Positions 39,782-51,628 of a stretch of 64,000 nt of DNA are shown here, one piece after another (position 1 is the stretch's first letter; each line of letters starts with the position of its first letter). Under the pieces are notes generated by a model, which was not told the origin of the DNA, made no database searches, and saw only the letters and a program-made list of their open reading frames with translations. Made by a program: the position numbers and the translations under genes. The stretch comes from Muscardinus avellanarius (taxonomy: Eukaryota > Chordata > Mammalia > Rodentia > Gliridae), in assembly GCA_963383645.1 (NCBI GenBank), contig OY726560.1, forward strand, positions 66,023,823 through 66,087,822, in the 5' to 3' direction.

Positions 39782-40533
39782 TATGGCTTCACTTAAGGTG
39801 CTCTGGATCTCGAGTCTATATTATCTCAGACCCTACTACTCCTTTACTGGGTTGTATCACAGAGTCTCCGACCCAGGGAGTCGATAGAGGCTGCTTTAAA
39901 CTATGGGGGGTGCCAGGTTGCACGTTCTCCTATGGTGTGATATCTCTGCCACCACCACTCCCTCACTGGGTCAAGTCCCAGGAGGCACAATACTGGGATT
40001 TCTCCTCTGTGGCCCGCAATTTGACTCACTGTTCTTGAGTACGTAGATGTAGCTGTACTGGACTCGGTGAATTCACTGCTGCTTCCGCCGCTGGTGGCAA
40101 TATGGCGCCTCTGCCACGCCCTCGGCCATGAGGCTGGCGTATTTTTTCTTCTCTGGTTTTGATTTCCACTTTGAATCCCTGCAGCGTGTGCTGAGCTCAG
40201 CCACTGGGAGCTTTAAATGCTGTCTGCGCCGAAAGATCCCGCCTGGCTGTTCCGCATCGGCTCACCTCGGCTTGCTGTAGCCGTCCGCTGAGTTCGCTGC
40301 TGCCGCCGGCAGTATGGCGCTGCTGCCGCGTCCTCGGGCGCGTGTGTCTCCTCTGTGGCCCTGAGCTCTGTTCTCAGTCTGCTTTCTCTCTGGAGCCTGG
40401 TGGTTTTTTTTGTTTTTCTGGTGATGGTGTTTTCTGGCTATGAAAGGCGCTCTTTTTGTGGTAATGGAGATTGGTTGTTAGCGGGACTCTTAAGCCCCGC
40501 TTTTCTCGGTCGCCATCTTCCCGGAAGTCTCTG
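39782..40533 (-). promoter_or_regulatory. L1 5' UTR / internal promoter of copy 2
   Basis: Near-identical to the copy 1 5' UTR. It has the same YY1-like word (GCCATCTT on the + strand, about 40512-40519), the same ETS-like CCGGAAGT, and two GC-rich blocks with CAATATGGCGCC and CAGTATGGCGCT words. The element start reads CAGAGACTTCCGG, a few bases different from copy 1. Confidence 0.7.
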
Positions 40534-40655
40534 CCTATTTTATATTTTTAAAACAGGGTCTCTTACGCCAGCGCGGCTGGCTTCGAAATTGCGCTATCCT
40601 CCTGTCTCCGCCTCCCAAGCATGGGGATTACAAGCGTGCGCCACCACGCCCGGCG
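40534..40655 (-). mobile_element. B1-dID SINE (younger), B1 half, interrupted
   Basis: Resumes with CCTATTTTATATTTTTAAAA and runs to GCGCCACCACGCCCGGCG. It is CpG-rich and therefore young. It is followed by the SINE's own target-site duplication at 40656-40670. Confidence 0.93.
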
Positions 40656-40990
40656 AGCCAAGGCAATTTTAAGCAGAAAGAATGAATCTGGAGACAGCAT
40701 ACTACCTGAGTTCAAAACATAGTGCAAAGCTATAGTAAAGCAGAACAGCATGACACTGGCGTAAAAACAGACCTGTGGACCAGTGGAACAGAAGAATAGT
40801 GATCCTAGAAATTTTCTTCATGTCTATAGCCAACTCGTTTTCAGCAAAGGTGACAATCCATATTGGAGAATGGACAGTCTTCAACAAGTGATGCTGGGGA
40901 AATTGGCTATCCACACACAAAACAATGAAGCTATACCCTCATCTCTCACCATATACTGAAATCATCTCAAAATGGATTCCAAAGTGTAGG
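40656..40990 (+). mobile_element. Old L1 ORF2 fragment, right part
   Basis: L1 ORF2 wording in order: 'aagcagaaagaatgaatctg', 'ttcaaaacatagtgcaaagc', 'aaaaacagacctgtggacca', 'caacaagtgatgctggggaa'. Frames are broken. This is the oldest layer of a three-level nest: L1, then SINE, then chimeric L1. Confidence 0.85.
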
Positions 40991-41573
40991 ATGTTATTAC
41001 TTTACGAATGTGAAGTTTTTCATATGCAAGAAGGACTGTTATTTTCATTAATTTACTTGTGACATGTCATCAGTCATCAGTATCTGAGCTAACAGAGTAA
41101 AGAGCCTCTTAGGAAGCCTGTATCTGCACCATAAGGTCCATGTCCTATTAGGATACAGATAGATGACTAACAAGGATAATGTTCAGTTAGGATGCTCATG
41201 TGGTATGTGGTTTGAAGTCCATGTACCATCTCTGGGCTTCAATAGTACTTGAAGCTAAAATCAGTGAGATTTTGTGAGCTGTTCAAAATCTATAATACTT
41301 AAATTTTGTTATTGAAAGTTCTCCTGTACTTTTTTCCTAGACATTCAGAAATATTTTAATTCCTCCATATGTGCTTGTAGGTCTTGCATTTAATTTCTTT
41401 CAGATTATTTAAATCTAAAATTCTGATTATAATCCAAGTTTATTTATTTATATTAGTTTAATTATGTAAATGAGTAGAGTACATAAATAATGTATAATAA
41501 AATGATAATTTAGTATATATATAGTATATAATGATAAAATCTTTTATTGATTGAGTGATTGATTGATTGATTG

Positions 41574-41718
41574 ATTGGTGGTACTGGGGTTCCTGGAAGC
41601 ACTTGTACCTCGGGCTACACTCCCAGACCTATTTTATACTGGCTTCGAATTTGCGCAATCCTCCTGTCTCTGCCTCCCAAGCACGGAGATTATAAGCATG
41701 CACCACCATGCCCAGCCA
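41574..41718 (-). mobile_element. B1-dID SINE (younger), internally deleted
   Basis: GGTGGTACTGGGGTTCCTGG and CACCACCATGCCCAGCC mark its ends. The linker region between 'cctattttatac' and 'tggcttcgaa' is missing about 40 bases. A GATT simple repeat occupies the tail at 41546-41573. Confidence 0.88.
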
Positions 41719-41935
41719 AAATCTTATTTTTAAGGAGAACATTTTGTATACAATCTAGTTTAAAAGAAACCACCAAATTATGTGTTTTAGATAATATCTA
41801 AGAAATAAGCTCAATTATTTGAATATTTTTCTTTCCCTACTCTCTTTCTCTTTTACTGCTGAACAAATAAGGAATTTGACTCTTGATTTCTTTTGTGGGC
41901 CTTAAAGTCACCCTTCCAAACTGACTGCCATCACC

Positions 41936-41972
41936 AAAATAATAATAATAATAATAACAATAACAACAAAAA
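41936..41972 (+). repeat. (AAT)n/(AAC)n simple repeat
   Basis: Seven AAT units are followed by AAC-type units. Confidence 0.9.
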
Positions 41973-42329
41973 ACTGTGAAAAGGCCTCCTCCTGTCCCTA
42001 CATCTGATTCTTTAGGGCAGTTGTAATCTCACTGAGCCCTTCAGTGACTTACCATACAGGATTGAAATTCTAAAGGGAGAGTTCTGTCTCCTACTTGATC
42101 CTACTTTGAAGGATCTTCAGTTTTGAAGCCCTTCAAAGCCCTAAGTCAGAGATGACTTACCCATCTCTGGTTTATGCATTCAGGATAAATAAAACAAGTG
42201 AATATAAAGACTTAGGGTCAGGATGAGAATAAGACTAAAGAGAACTTTTTTAGGATTGGTCTAATTAAGAAGTAAATTACTTGATATCACTTATCAGTGA
42301 GCTGGGTTTCTCAGGAACTATAATCAGTA

Positions 42330-42530
42330 CAAACAGGAATAATCAAGGAAGACTTACCAAAAAGATAAGACTCAAGCTAGACCTTGAAGGATGGGAAAGT
42401 GGGAGCTGTTGGAGAGAAGCACTGAGTGAGAGGAACAAGATTCTGGTGAGGTTTTAGGAGAACAATGACTGTATGCTAAGCTAAGGTAGTGGAGCGGGTA
42501 TGGGGAGCCCTAGGGAACAGCTGGGTGAGC
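42330..42530 (+). repeat. Probable L2 relic
   Basis: 'aatcaaggaagacttaccaa', 'gctagaccttgaaggatggg' and the following G-rich words resemble the L2 stretch with 'aaggaggacttcctggagga'. Diverged. Confidence 0.5.
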
Positions 42531-43156
42531 ATATTTCTCTCCCCCGCACCCCTATCTCAAGCTCTCCACCCCAAGCCCCAGCCTTCCTCACCAGGCTCAG
42601 CTTAAATATTCATCTTGCATTGTCTCTTCATCTTTAAAGGAGAATTAATATCATAATATTTCTTGTGTCCCGGTAGGCTAATATTTATGTGCTTAATATT
42701 AAAACTATTGGGTTTTTTTTTTTTCTGTTAAAGAATTTCACTTCTTTTCCTGAGCTGTTTGTGTTTTCTTAAACAAATGATCATGAAACTTCCATCACCC
42801 ATTCTTGGCTCCCTCCCCGCGTCTGCACAAACCTTTCTCTCTCTGATCTGTGGGAAGTTTGTCCTTGCCCTGTGCCAGGAATGCACTTGCCATTTTTTGT
42901 GTGTGTGAGGTGTGTTTCCCTTCCCAGTCTAACCACACGGCTTCATGCCCTTTGCCCAGCAATTCTATGAAGGAGCCTGAGGGGCCTGAGGAGACGATAC
43001 AAAATGATGGTTCTTTGTTTTAAGTTCATGACTCCATGGGGTTTTAAGCTTTCCTCGAGGGACAGATTCATGACCCCCATGGGTTTTGGTCTACAACAGC
43101 TTCTAGCGTAGGTGTTGTCCCTATCGAGTGCCAGTAGATGCAGGTGATGGAACTAA

Positions 43157-43198
43157 CCTGAATTTTTTTTTTTTTTTTGTGTGTGTGTGTGTGTGTGG
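43157..43198 (+). repeat. Poly(T)-(GT)n tract
   Basis: About 17 T residues then about 10 GT units. Confidence 0.93.
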
Positions 43199-43428
43199 TC
43201 AGAGATATAAACCTGCCCATTCAACTTTAACAAAAAGCCAGTAGAAGGGAAAGTGATGTCTCTCAGAGAAGTTCTAAAAAGAAAGATTTGTTTTAATGTT
43301 CTGTTTTAGAAAAAAGTATTTCTCCTTTATACTTTCTATAAAACCAAACATGGCTATGATTGTTCATAATAGTAAATTATTTAAGTACATGATATTTTTC
43401 TGTGTGTGGATGTGTATGAGTGGAGGGC

Positions 43429-43493
43429 GGTGTACTGGGGATTGAACCCAGGCCCTCACAAGTGCTCTACCATTGAGCCACATCCCTAGTCTA
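43429..43493 (-). mobile_element. ID-like SINE
   Basis: The + strand GGTGTACTGGGGATTGAACC to GAGCCACATCCCTAGTCT is a reverse-complement ID unit that keeps a 'cctcacaagtgctctaccat' middle. It is closer to the ancestral ID form than the dID halves elsewhere. Confidence 0.8.
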
Positions 43494-44216
43494 GAATTAA
43501 CTTTCAACCAGCAGATAAGAAGGTACCCAAACATCTCCCATTTGGAGCATGCCTTAATTTTGGACTCCACCAAAATTTCAGATTCTACTAAGAATTACTG
43601 GAGTATCACTTGAGCCAGTCACTGCCAGACTTCTTGATTGAGAGCTAATGGCTTCTAAGTGGAAATTTCAACTATCGGGCAATGTTTGTGATTTCATGTG
43701 ACATAAAAATGAAAAACATTTTATCATAGTATATTCATGCTGCATTTTATTTATCTGGAGGTGATTTTTTTTTCATGTAAAGCCAATTTTATCTAGGAAG
43801 AATAATGCTCCCCTGTTATTTTGAGAAAGGAATTCCAAACATGAATCTGAATCTTAGACCTAAAGTTTTAAGTGAAAACTTGGTAAGTCCAGCAGATATT
43901 CACAGGGTGTTCCTCCCAGTGGAAAAAAGTTCTGTTTTTCCTGATTGTGTCTTTTTCTTTCTCCCCTGTAGCATTCAGGTTCAAACCTGGTTTACAACAG
44001 CCTTGTACAGCAGTGTGCGTTTCTTGCTGGCTGCATAGAGTGGGAGGTGGGATTAGCAGCCTCTGCACTGAAGCCCTCTTAGAAGTGTGGTCACTGCTAG
44101 TTTGCCTTTGCTTTTGATCTTCTAAACTTAAACTCCAGTGAAACTTATCTGGTATTGCCGACTCTGAAGTCTGCACTGGATCTGCTCTCACAGTGGGAAC
44201 TTTTCTCCATATGATC

Positions 44217-44218
<2 letters not shown>

Positions 44219-44257
<39 letters not shown>
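44219..44257 (+). repeat. (TG)n microsatellite replacing a SINE tail
   Basis: About 19 TG units sit between the left target-site duplication (44205-44219) and the SINE body, where poly(T) is expected. Confidence 0.95.
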
Positions 44258-44259
<2 letters not shown>

Positions 44260-44437
44260 TACTGGGGTTCCTGGAAGCCCTTCTACCTCTGGGCTACACT
44301 CCCAGACCTATTTTTACATTTTTATTTGGAAACAGGGTCTCCTAAGCCAGCGCGCGCGGCTGGCTTCGAACCTGCGCGATCCTCCTGTCTCCGCCTCCCA
44401 AGTGCGGGGATGACAAGCATGCGCCACCACGCCCGAC
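44256..44437 (-). mobile_element. B1-dID SINE (younger subfamily)
   Basis: Full length, with an intact CpG-dense centre (GCCAGCGCGCGCGGCTGGCT). It is flanked by CTCCATATGATCTTTG and CTCCATGTGATCTTTA, a target-site duplication with two mismatches. Confidence 0.92.
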
Positions 44438-44815
44438 CTCTCCATGTGATCTTTAGCTCAGCTCAGGAACCTTGAATGCCTCACACAGATCTGCTCTGAG
44501 AGGCTGCTTCTTTAAAAGCTTAGAAAGTATGATTCCTTGCTTAGTGTAAAATGAAAGCTTATACTGGTTGCCTGTTTTCAAAGCACTTGCTAAAACATCT
44601 ACTGAAATTGGTGCTAAAGTATAGTGGTAGTAAAACTCAGCCACTGTAGATGTTTGGTAAGCACATGGATTTCCAGGTCATACCCCTAGCTTTTCTGCCT
44701 TCGCAAGACCAGGGTTCCGGTATGGGGGAGATAGGTACTTCTCAGTGGCACTTTCTGCTGATGTGGAGGCCCTTGTCAGCCATGTGTTTTGTTTGTTTGT
44801 TTCTTTCTTGTTTTT

Positions 44816-45012
44816 GCAGCACTGAGACAGAACCCAGGGGCATTCTGCCTCCGAGCTACACCCCAGCCCTATTTTTTATTCTTTATTTTGAAACAAGGTC
44901 TCATTGAGTTGCAGAGGGCCTTACTAAGTAGCTGAGGCTGGCTGTGAACCCAGATCCTTCTGTCTCAGTCTCTCAAATGCTAGGATTACAAGCATGTGCC
45001 ACCACGCCTGGT
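44816..45012 (-). mobile_element. B1-dID SINE (older subfamily)
   Basis: TGCAGCACTGAGACAGAACC to CACCACGCCTGGT on the + strand. TCAGCCATGTTTT-like repeats on both sides are consistent with a target-site duplication. Confidence 0.87.
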
Positions 45013-45099
45013 ATCAGCCATGTTTTGATAATGTTGATTAAAAAGAAAGAAAGAATTATAAGAAAAAAATTTTTGCTCCTCTGAGAGGCTGTATTTGGT

Positions 45100-45300
45100 G
45101 ACGAATAGGAGCTTTAACCTTGAAGACAGAGGGCCTGAGACTGAATCCCTTCTCTTGCTCATGACGTAAGGCAGTTAGGTCATGCAAAATGCTTATGATT
45201 GGATCTACCTTTCAAGGTAAATATGAGGAATAGGTGAGTAATAATAGGCAGGTAAAATACTTATTTAGGCATAGCTCAGTGTAAGTACTCAAAAAGTTTT
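45100..45300 (+). mobile_element. MIR-like SINE relic
   Basis: 'ttgctcatgacgtaaggcag', 'tggatctacctttcaaggta', 'gaataggtgagtaataatag' and 'ctcagtgtaagtactcaaaa' follow the distal MIR/L2 order. Confidence 0.5.
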
Positions 45301-45566
45301 ATTATTTGTCCCTGTAACTTATATTTTGCTTCATAAATATCTCACTATATTTATATATGAATATATATTTTCTTTATATGAGTATAAACATTTTATTTAT
45401 ATTTGTATATAAATATAAGTATTATACTTATAGGAATATATAAATTCTTATATGTATTTAAATGTTTCATATAAATATGTTCATTTTCTAAAATGATCCC
45501 TAAGAAAACTTTAGTGAATTCCTAAACTTTTCAAAAATCAATACAAAATAAAAAGGGGCAAGAGAA

Positions 45567-45633
45567 TTGGGTGGGGATATAGCTTGGAGGTATATCCCTG
45601 AGTTCCATCCCCAGTACCTCAAAAAAAAAAAAA
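45567..45633 (+). mobile_element. dID half-SINE fragment
   Basis: TTGGGTGGGGATATAGCTTG to CATCCCCAGTACCTC plus poly(A). No B1 half precedes it. Confidence 0.75.
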
Positions 45634-45859
45634 AGACATATGTTTTGAGGTTTACTTTCATCCCATGGAAGTTATATTTTCTTATCCTAGCCCTGTTTTT
45701 TATCTGCAAAATGGGAATATTAATACTTCCTATAATATCAAGTTTTGTTGAGTATAGATTAAACATGTAAAAGATGAGCACACTTATATAACATGTAGCA
45801 AGTGCTCAATTGTTATCTAGTTTTATTGTCATTCTATTTTTATTTTTATATGTTTTTTT

Positions 45860-46041
45860 TTAGGTACTGGGGATGGAACCCAAGGGCATTCTACCTCCAA
45901 GCTATACCCCCAGTCCTATTTTTTTATTCCTTATTTTGAAACAAGGTCTCACTAAGTAGCTGAGGCTGTCCTTGAACCACGATCTGCCTGTCTCAGCCTC
46001 CCAAATGCTGGGATTACAAGTGTAGGCCACCACGCCTGGCC
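45860..46041 (-). mobile_element. B1-dID SINE (older subfamily)
   Basis: GGTACTGGGGATGGAACCCA to CACCACGCCTGGCC. It is flanked by TTGTCATTCTATTTT on each side, a target-site duplication of about 15 bases. Confidence 0.92.
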
Positions 46042-46439
46042 TTGTCATTCTATTTTATATTCTGAAAATGTTTTATAAGCTGGGTAGTCATATCAAATTA
46101 TTTGTAAGCTCCAAAGTTTTTGCTGTTGTTGTTGGTGTTAGCCTATTTTAAATATAGGGGAAGGACTATTAAGCTTAAGTATAATTTGTACTTGTTAGTT
46201 TACTCATTATTTAGCAGTAGTTAACTGAAAATACTGACTAGTAAGTTATACTAGTTATACTTCCAGAGATAGACTGGAAGATAGACAGCACAGAGAACAA
46301 CCAGATCTAGGGGAAAGAGGAGAGAAGGGATTGAGGTTTTTTTTTTGTTTTGTTTTGTTTTTTTTTCCTGAGGAAGAGTTTCTAGCCCATTGAATTATAA
46401 AGTTGGATAGGAGTCAGACAGGATTCGACAGGAAGAAGG

Positions 46440-46800
46440 AGCTGCGGAGCAGCATTAGAAGCAATGCGTGCCGGTTCACTGTGTTAGGCTGGAATGTGTA
46501 TCTGGGAGGGGGAGCGGAGGTCGGAGTTGCTGGAAAGAAACCAAACAAGTCCAAAAGATAAATAGGAACCAGACCGGCTAAGGCCTAATAAATAAGCCAT
46601 GGTGAGGCATTTGACTTTTATCCTGAGGGCAAATAAGGAGCCACTAAAGGTTGCTTTTTTTTTAGTGGGAGAGTGACAGGATCAGTCATGCACATTAGAG
46701 AAAGAGTCTACTCCTTTTGCAGAGAGTGAACTGAAAGGGGCTAGAGAATGGGTTGGAAACCAGTAAAAGAGTCTGTGATCAAAACCGAAGGCTGGCAGGG
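46440..46800 (+). repeat. L2-type LINE relic
   Basis: 'ccatggtgaggcatttgact', 'tttatcctgagggcaaataa', 'ggagccactaaaggttgctt' and 'gagagtgacaggatcagtca' follow the widely shared L2/L3 internal wording. No open frame. Confidence 0.6.
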
Positions 46801-47980
46801 GGACTAAATGAGCAGTCTTGTCTGCCTAAGTCCGATGTGAAGGCAGGTGGAACAGCCCTGCAGGCTTGATGCTGGTGGTGAAAAATTAATATTGCCTGTG
46901 CCTGATCCTCTAGTAGGTATGCCTCTTCCTGAAACAAGTGAGATCCTTTTGGAAGTTGCATTAAGTCTCTGAGGCCACCGGGGTGCCATTAAGCTCCTGC
47001 TTCAACACACTAAATGGAATGGAATCTCAGCCTGCAGTCAGCAGTAAATGAATATAACTTATGTTGAATTCCAGCTAATGTACAGGCTTAGAAGTAGCAT
47101 TACGTCTAGAAAGTCACTTGGGTACCATTTGGAGTACTGAACTGTGATTTACTTGGTCAGACCCTAGTGGCCTGTATGTGCCAATATAGCTTCCATGGTC
47201 TTTTCTACTTTCTTCCAGGGAATAAGTTATGGAATCAAAACATCCATTTTTAAAATATATTTTCTATATCTTATTCATTTTCTTGGTGGATTGGGATTAT
47301 TGAGGTCAGTATTTATTGCTCAGAAATGTGTTATTTAAATGAAAGTAGCAAGTCATAACCTAAAAATGTTTAAGTAAAAGTAACAGGTCATAACCCAAAG
47401 TAATTTTTCCTATCAAATACATATAATACCTAATGTCTAAAAAGCACACACTTATCCAAAAGAAATTCCAATTTTGTTTCACAAGGACTCATTATTTATA
47501 TTATTTATATATGTTTGTATATGTATTTATATATTATTAAGCACTCATTATTTATAAATTTGCTTTATATAGTCATTAATAATTGTTCCTCATTATACAA
47601 ATACCTAATGAGTAAATCATATGCCCATGAAGTCCAATGTTTGAAAAACAAAATAAAATCAATGTTATCTTGATAAGTTCTGTGAGGTCCCAGATATGTC
47701 TTAGCTATTCTGCCATTCCCATATAATCATCTCTGTGAGCCTGATGTTTAATCTATTTTTAATACATGGAAAGGAACAATCATAGGGGAGTCCCGTCTGC
47801 TGAGACCCTGATGTTCACAGTGGAGTATCAGTCATGTGAAGACCCTCTCTTGCCTAACATAGGTGTTCTGGGAACTTTCAAAGATGAATATTCCTGAAAT
47901 ATACAAATGAAGAAATCTCAAATAGGAGTCTGTATGAGAACTAAATTTGAAACTAACTTAGAAAATATTTTCCTTTTTTG

Positions 47981-48175
47981 TGTGGTATAGGGGATGGAAC
48001 CCAGGGGCATTGTCCTTCCAACCAACCCTATTTTTTAGTCTTTTTATTTTTTGAGACAGGGTCTCACTAAGTTGCAAAGGGGTTCGCTAAGTAACTGAGG
48101 CTGTCCACGAACCGCGATCCTCCGGTCTCTGCCTCCCAAATGCTGGGATTACAAGTGTGAGCCACATGTCCAGTC
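47981..48175 (-). mobile_element. B1-dID SINE (older subfamily)
   Basis: GTGGTATAGGGGATGGAACC to GAGCCACATGTCCAGTC. The ID half has a deletion around 'attgtccttccaacc'. Confidence 0.86.
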
Positions 48176-48404
48176 TTTTCCCTTCTTAATAAAAAGGATC
48201 AAACTTTCAAAGTTCATACATACTTAATAAATAATTAGAAAAAGAATTTTAGATATCCAAAGAGAGTCATATTTATCTAATTTGGAAAAGTAAGGAGAGG
48301 GAAAAGATAGATGAACGTAGTGGAGAATTTCAGAAACAGGTATTGGAATAAACAATAAAATGAATGCCTCATATTTGTGTGAGAGAGCGTTCTTTGTGAT
48401 TTCT

Positions 48405-48545
48405 AAAACATTACCTCATTTAATGTTTAAGAACTATTTGTTTGCAGATAAGGAGATTATGTGTTAGGGGGATTAGATCACTTGTCCAAAGTCCAGATAG
48501 ATCATAAGTGATGAATCAAAACGCTCATCTGTTGCTTTCTGACCC
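48405..48545 (+). mobile_element. MIR SINE relic
   Basis: 'aacattacctcatttaatgt', 'gcagataaggagattatgtg' and 'gatcacttgtccaaagtcca' lie in MIR order. Confidence 0.65.
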
Positions 48546-48772
48546 TTAAACCAGTACTTAAAAGTTCAGTAGCAAGTAAATAATTGGCATCTATGCACTA
48601 CTATGTTTTATACCTGAAGCCGTCTGTGAATTACAAGGTTGAAGACTTCTTCCTTGGTCTGCCAACACATTTATTGTCTATCCCACTCATTTGCAGTAAA
48701 TTTTTAATTTTTTTATAAAATGGCTTTTATTTCTAATTACAGAAGCAACAAAGGTTCCAAGTATAGAATTTC

Positions 48773-48983
48773 TTTTTCTTTTTTTCTTTTTTTTTTTTTT
48801 TTTTTTTGTGGTACTGGGGATGGAACCCTTCTACCTCCGGGCTACACTCCCAGACCCATTTTATATTTTTTTAATTTGGAAACAGGGTCTCTTAAGCCAG
48901 TGAGGCTGGCTTCAAACCTGCGCGATCCTCCTGTCTCCACCTCCCAGGCGCCTGGATTACAAGCATGCACCACCACGCCCGGC
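48773..48983 (-). mobile_element. B1-dID SINE (younger subfamily)
   Basis: Poly(T), then GTGGTACTGGGGATGGAACC to CACCACGCCCGGC. It is flanked by CCAAGTATAGAATTT at about 48757 and 48983, a clean target-site duplication. Its neighbour on the right is in the opposite orientation. Confidence 0.92.
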
Positions 48984-49012
48984 CCAAGTATAGAATTTTA
49001 AAAAGTACCTTG

Positions 49013-49230
49013 GCAGCCGTGCGTTGGCACATGCCTGTAATCCCCTCGCTTGGGAGGCGGAGACAGGAGGATCGCACAGGTTCGAAGCCAGCCGCATGTG
49101 CTGGTTTAGGAGACCCTGTTTCCAAAATAAAAAAATATATAAAATAGGTCTGGGAGTGTAGCCAGGAGGTAGAAGGGCTTCTAGGAATCCCAGTACCACC
49201 AAAAAATAAAAAAATAAATAATAAATAAAT
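49013..49230 (+). mobile_element. B1-dID SINE (younger subfamily)
   Basis: AGCCGTGCGTTGGCACATGC to CCAGTACCACC plus an (AAAT)n tail. It is flanked by AAAAAGTACCTTGGC at about 48998 and 49231. It lies 30 bases from an inverted copy. Confidence 0.92.
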
Positions 49231-49411
49231 AAAAAGTACCTTGGCTTAATGAATAAGACATGGCCATAGATTGGATCCTTCAGTGATACGTGAGATTCTA
49301 GAGCTCTTTAACAATTTTTAGGCTTTTCAAACCTATTTTAAAATTAGATAACCAAAAATACTTTTTGTTGTTTTAGTTTTTTGTTTCATGGAAAAATATG
49401 AACAATTTTTC

Positions 49412-49451
49412 TTTTTTTTCTTTTTTCTTTTTCCCTTCTTTCTTTCTTTCT

Positions 49452-49495
<44 letters not shown>

Positions 49496-49693
49496 TTTTT
49501 TTTTTTTTTTGGTGGTACTGGGGTTCCTGGAAGCCCTTCTACCTCCAGGCTATACTCCTAGACCTATTTTTACATTTTTATTTGGAAACAGGGTCTCCTA
49601 AGCCAGCACGCGTGGCTGGCTTCAAACCTGCGCCATCTTCCTGTCTCTGCCTCCCAAGCGCGGGGATTACAAGCGTGCGCCACCATGCCCGGC
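49412..49693 (-). mobile_element. B1-dID SINE (younger) with expanded (TTTC)n tail
   Basis: The tail is a (TTTC)n/(CTTT)n tract at about 49430-49495. The body runs GGTGGTACTGGGGTTCCTGG to CACCATGCCCGGCT. Flanked by GAACAATTTTTC on both sides. Confidence 0.92.
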
Positions 49694-50697
49694 TGAACAA
49701 TTTTTCTATGTCATTAAACATCATCCATAGCTTCATAGTATTTTATTTACTGAATAAGACTATTAATTACTGGGGACTCTTGTTGTTGGAGCCAACACTG
49801 AAGAACATCTTTGCTATCTCTTTGAATATATCCATAATTTCTTTTTTCTTGGGGTAAATTCCTGGTAGTAAAGTTGCTGGGCTAAACGGTACACAAAATT
49901 GCTCAATCATTAACTAATAGTTCAACAGAAAGGTGGTGCGGATTTAAATGTCCATTTTGTTGTAGATGAATACCATTTTTTACACAATTGCATATCCCTG
50001 GTCTTATGTTTTCAAATGTCTTTAGGAATAGGATCATCAAAAATAGAATATCTTTATGTTGCACAACTTAACAGTAACATGGTAAATAATGTGGAGGAGT
50101 GGGACTAAGATTTGCTCTTAGGTTGTGTCTTGCACAGTGGTTACTGTTTATTGTTGAACAATATAGACATTCAACAAATAGAATGCTACCTTGAAATTAT
50201 GTATAATAGACAAAACATTGATTTATTCCTCTTTGATCTTCATTGCATCAAAGTCTCCAAGTGCTCTTATTCATTCTTTGGTGAAATAAAAGAGTTTTCT
50301 CAGTGGGCCACTATCATGAAGATATAAATAATGACATCTGAAAACATGTTAAGTTCTTGAAAGTAGAATGACAATTTTTAATTAGCAGTAACCATAAAGA
50401 TCATCTAATCTGACCTCTTAATTTTACATTATGCATGTTTAATGTAAAGATCTAAAAAATCTTGGTATATTTTATAAATTTAAATGGAAAACTCAGTGTC
50501 TAATGTGTTTGCATAAAACATAAATCTCTCTTTAGTTTATGTTACTCACGTATGCCCAAATGTAAACTTCTTTACTTTTTCATCTTTCTTCATATGGTCA
50601 AGTAAAAAGGGCAACCATTTTAAGAAAGTGAAATTTTATTCAGAGCAGTGGATTATTGGATAGAAGATAAACCAACCTCCAATTGCACCTTATCTAA

Positions 50698-51474
<777 letters not shown>

Positions 51475-51516
51475 TAGTACTTCCAGCTATATTTCTGGTG
51501 GCTCAAATGCATTTCT

Positions 51517-51628
51517 TTTTTTTACATTTTATTTTTTAAATTTTAATTGGTGCATTGTAGTCATACATCATGATGGGGTACAAGATGGTGGAGGCATACA
51601 TGCTCATAGCACCCACAGTCAGGTATTT
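51517..51628 (-). mobile_element. L1 3' end fragment
   Basis: The + strand TTTTAATTGGTGCATTGTAG, CATACATCATGATGGGGTAC and ATACATGCTCATAGCACCCA parallel the 3' UTR of the chimeric L1s but are more diverged. It is 5'-truncated and lies only about 70 bases beyond exon F. Confidence 0.75.

Larger units (their letters stand above)
37729..40533 (-). mobile_element. Chimeric ORF1-only L1 (HAL1-like) with inverted ORF2 piece, copy 2
   Basis: A 2.8-kb insertion with the same architecture as the copy at 28643-31420. In element order: 5' UTR (40533-39782), intact ORF1 (39781-38819), inverted distal ORF2 piece (about 38805-38100), AT-rich stretch, young 3' UTR (about 37935-37780), AATAAA and a long interrupted poly(A). 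Its 14-base target-site duplication differs from copy 1's, so the two are independent insertions and not a segmental duplication. Differences from copy 1 are scattered point changes and small indels. Confidence 0.9.

Noticed and set aside
28643..40533. Segmental duplication as the source of the two similar 2.8-kb elements
   Set aside because: Each has its own, different target-site duplication and unrelated flanks.
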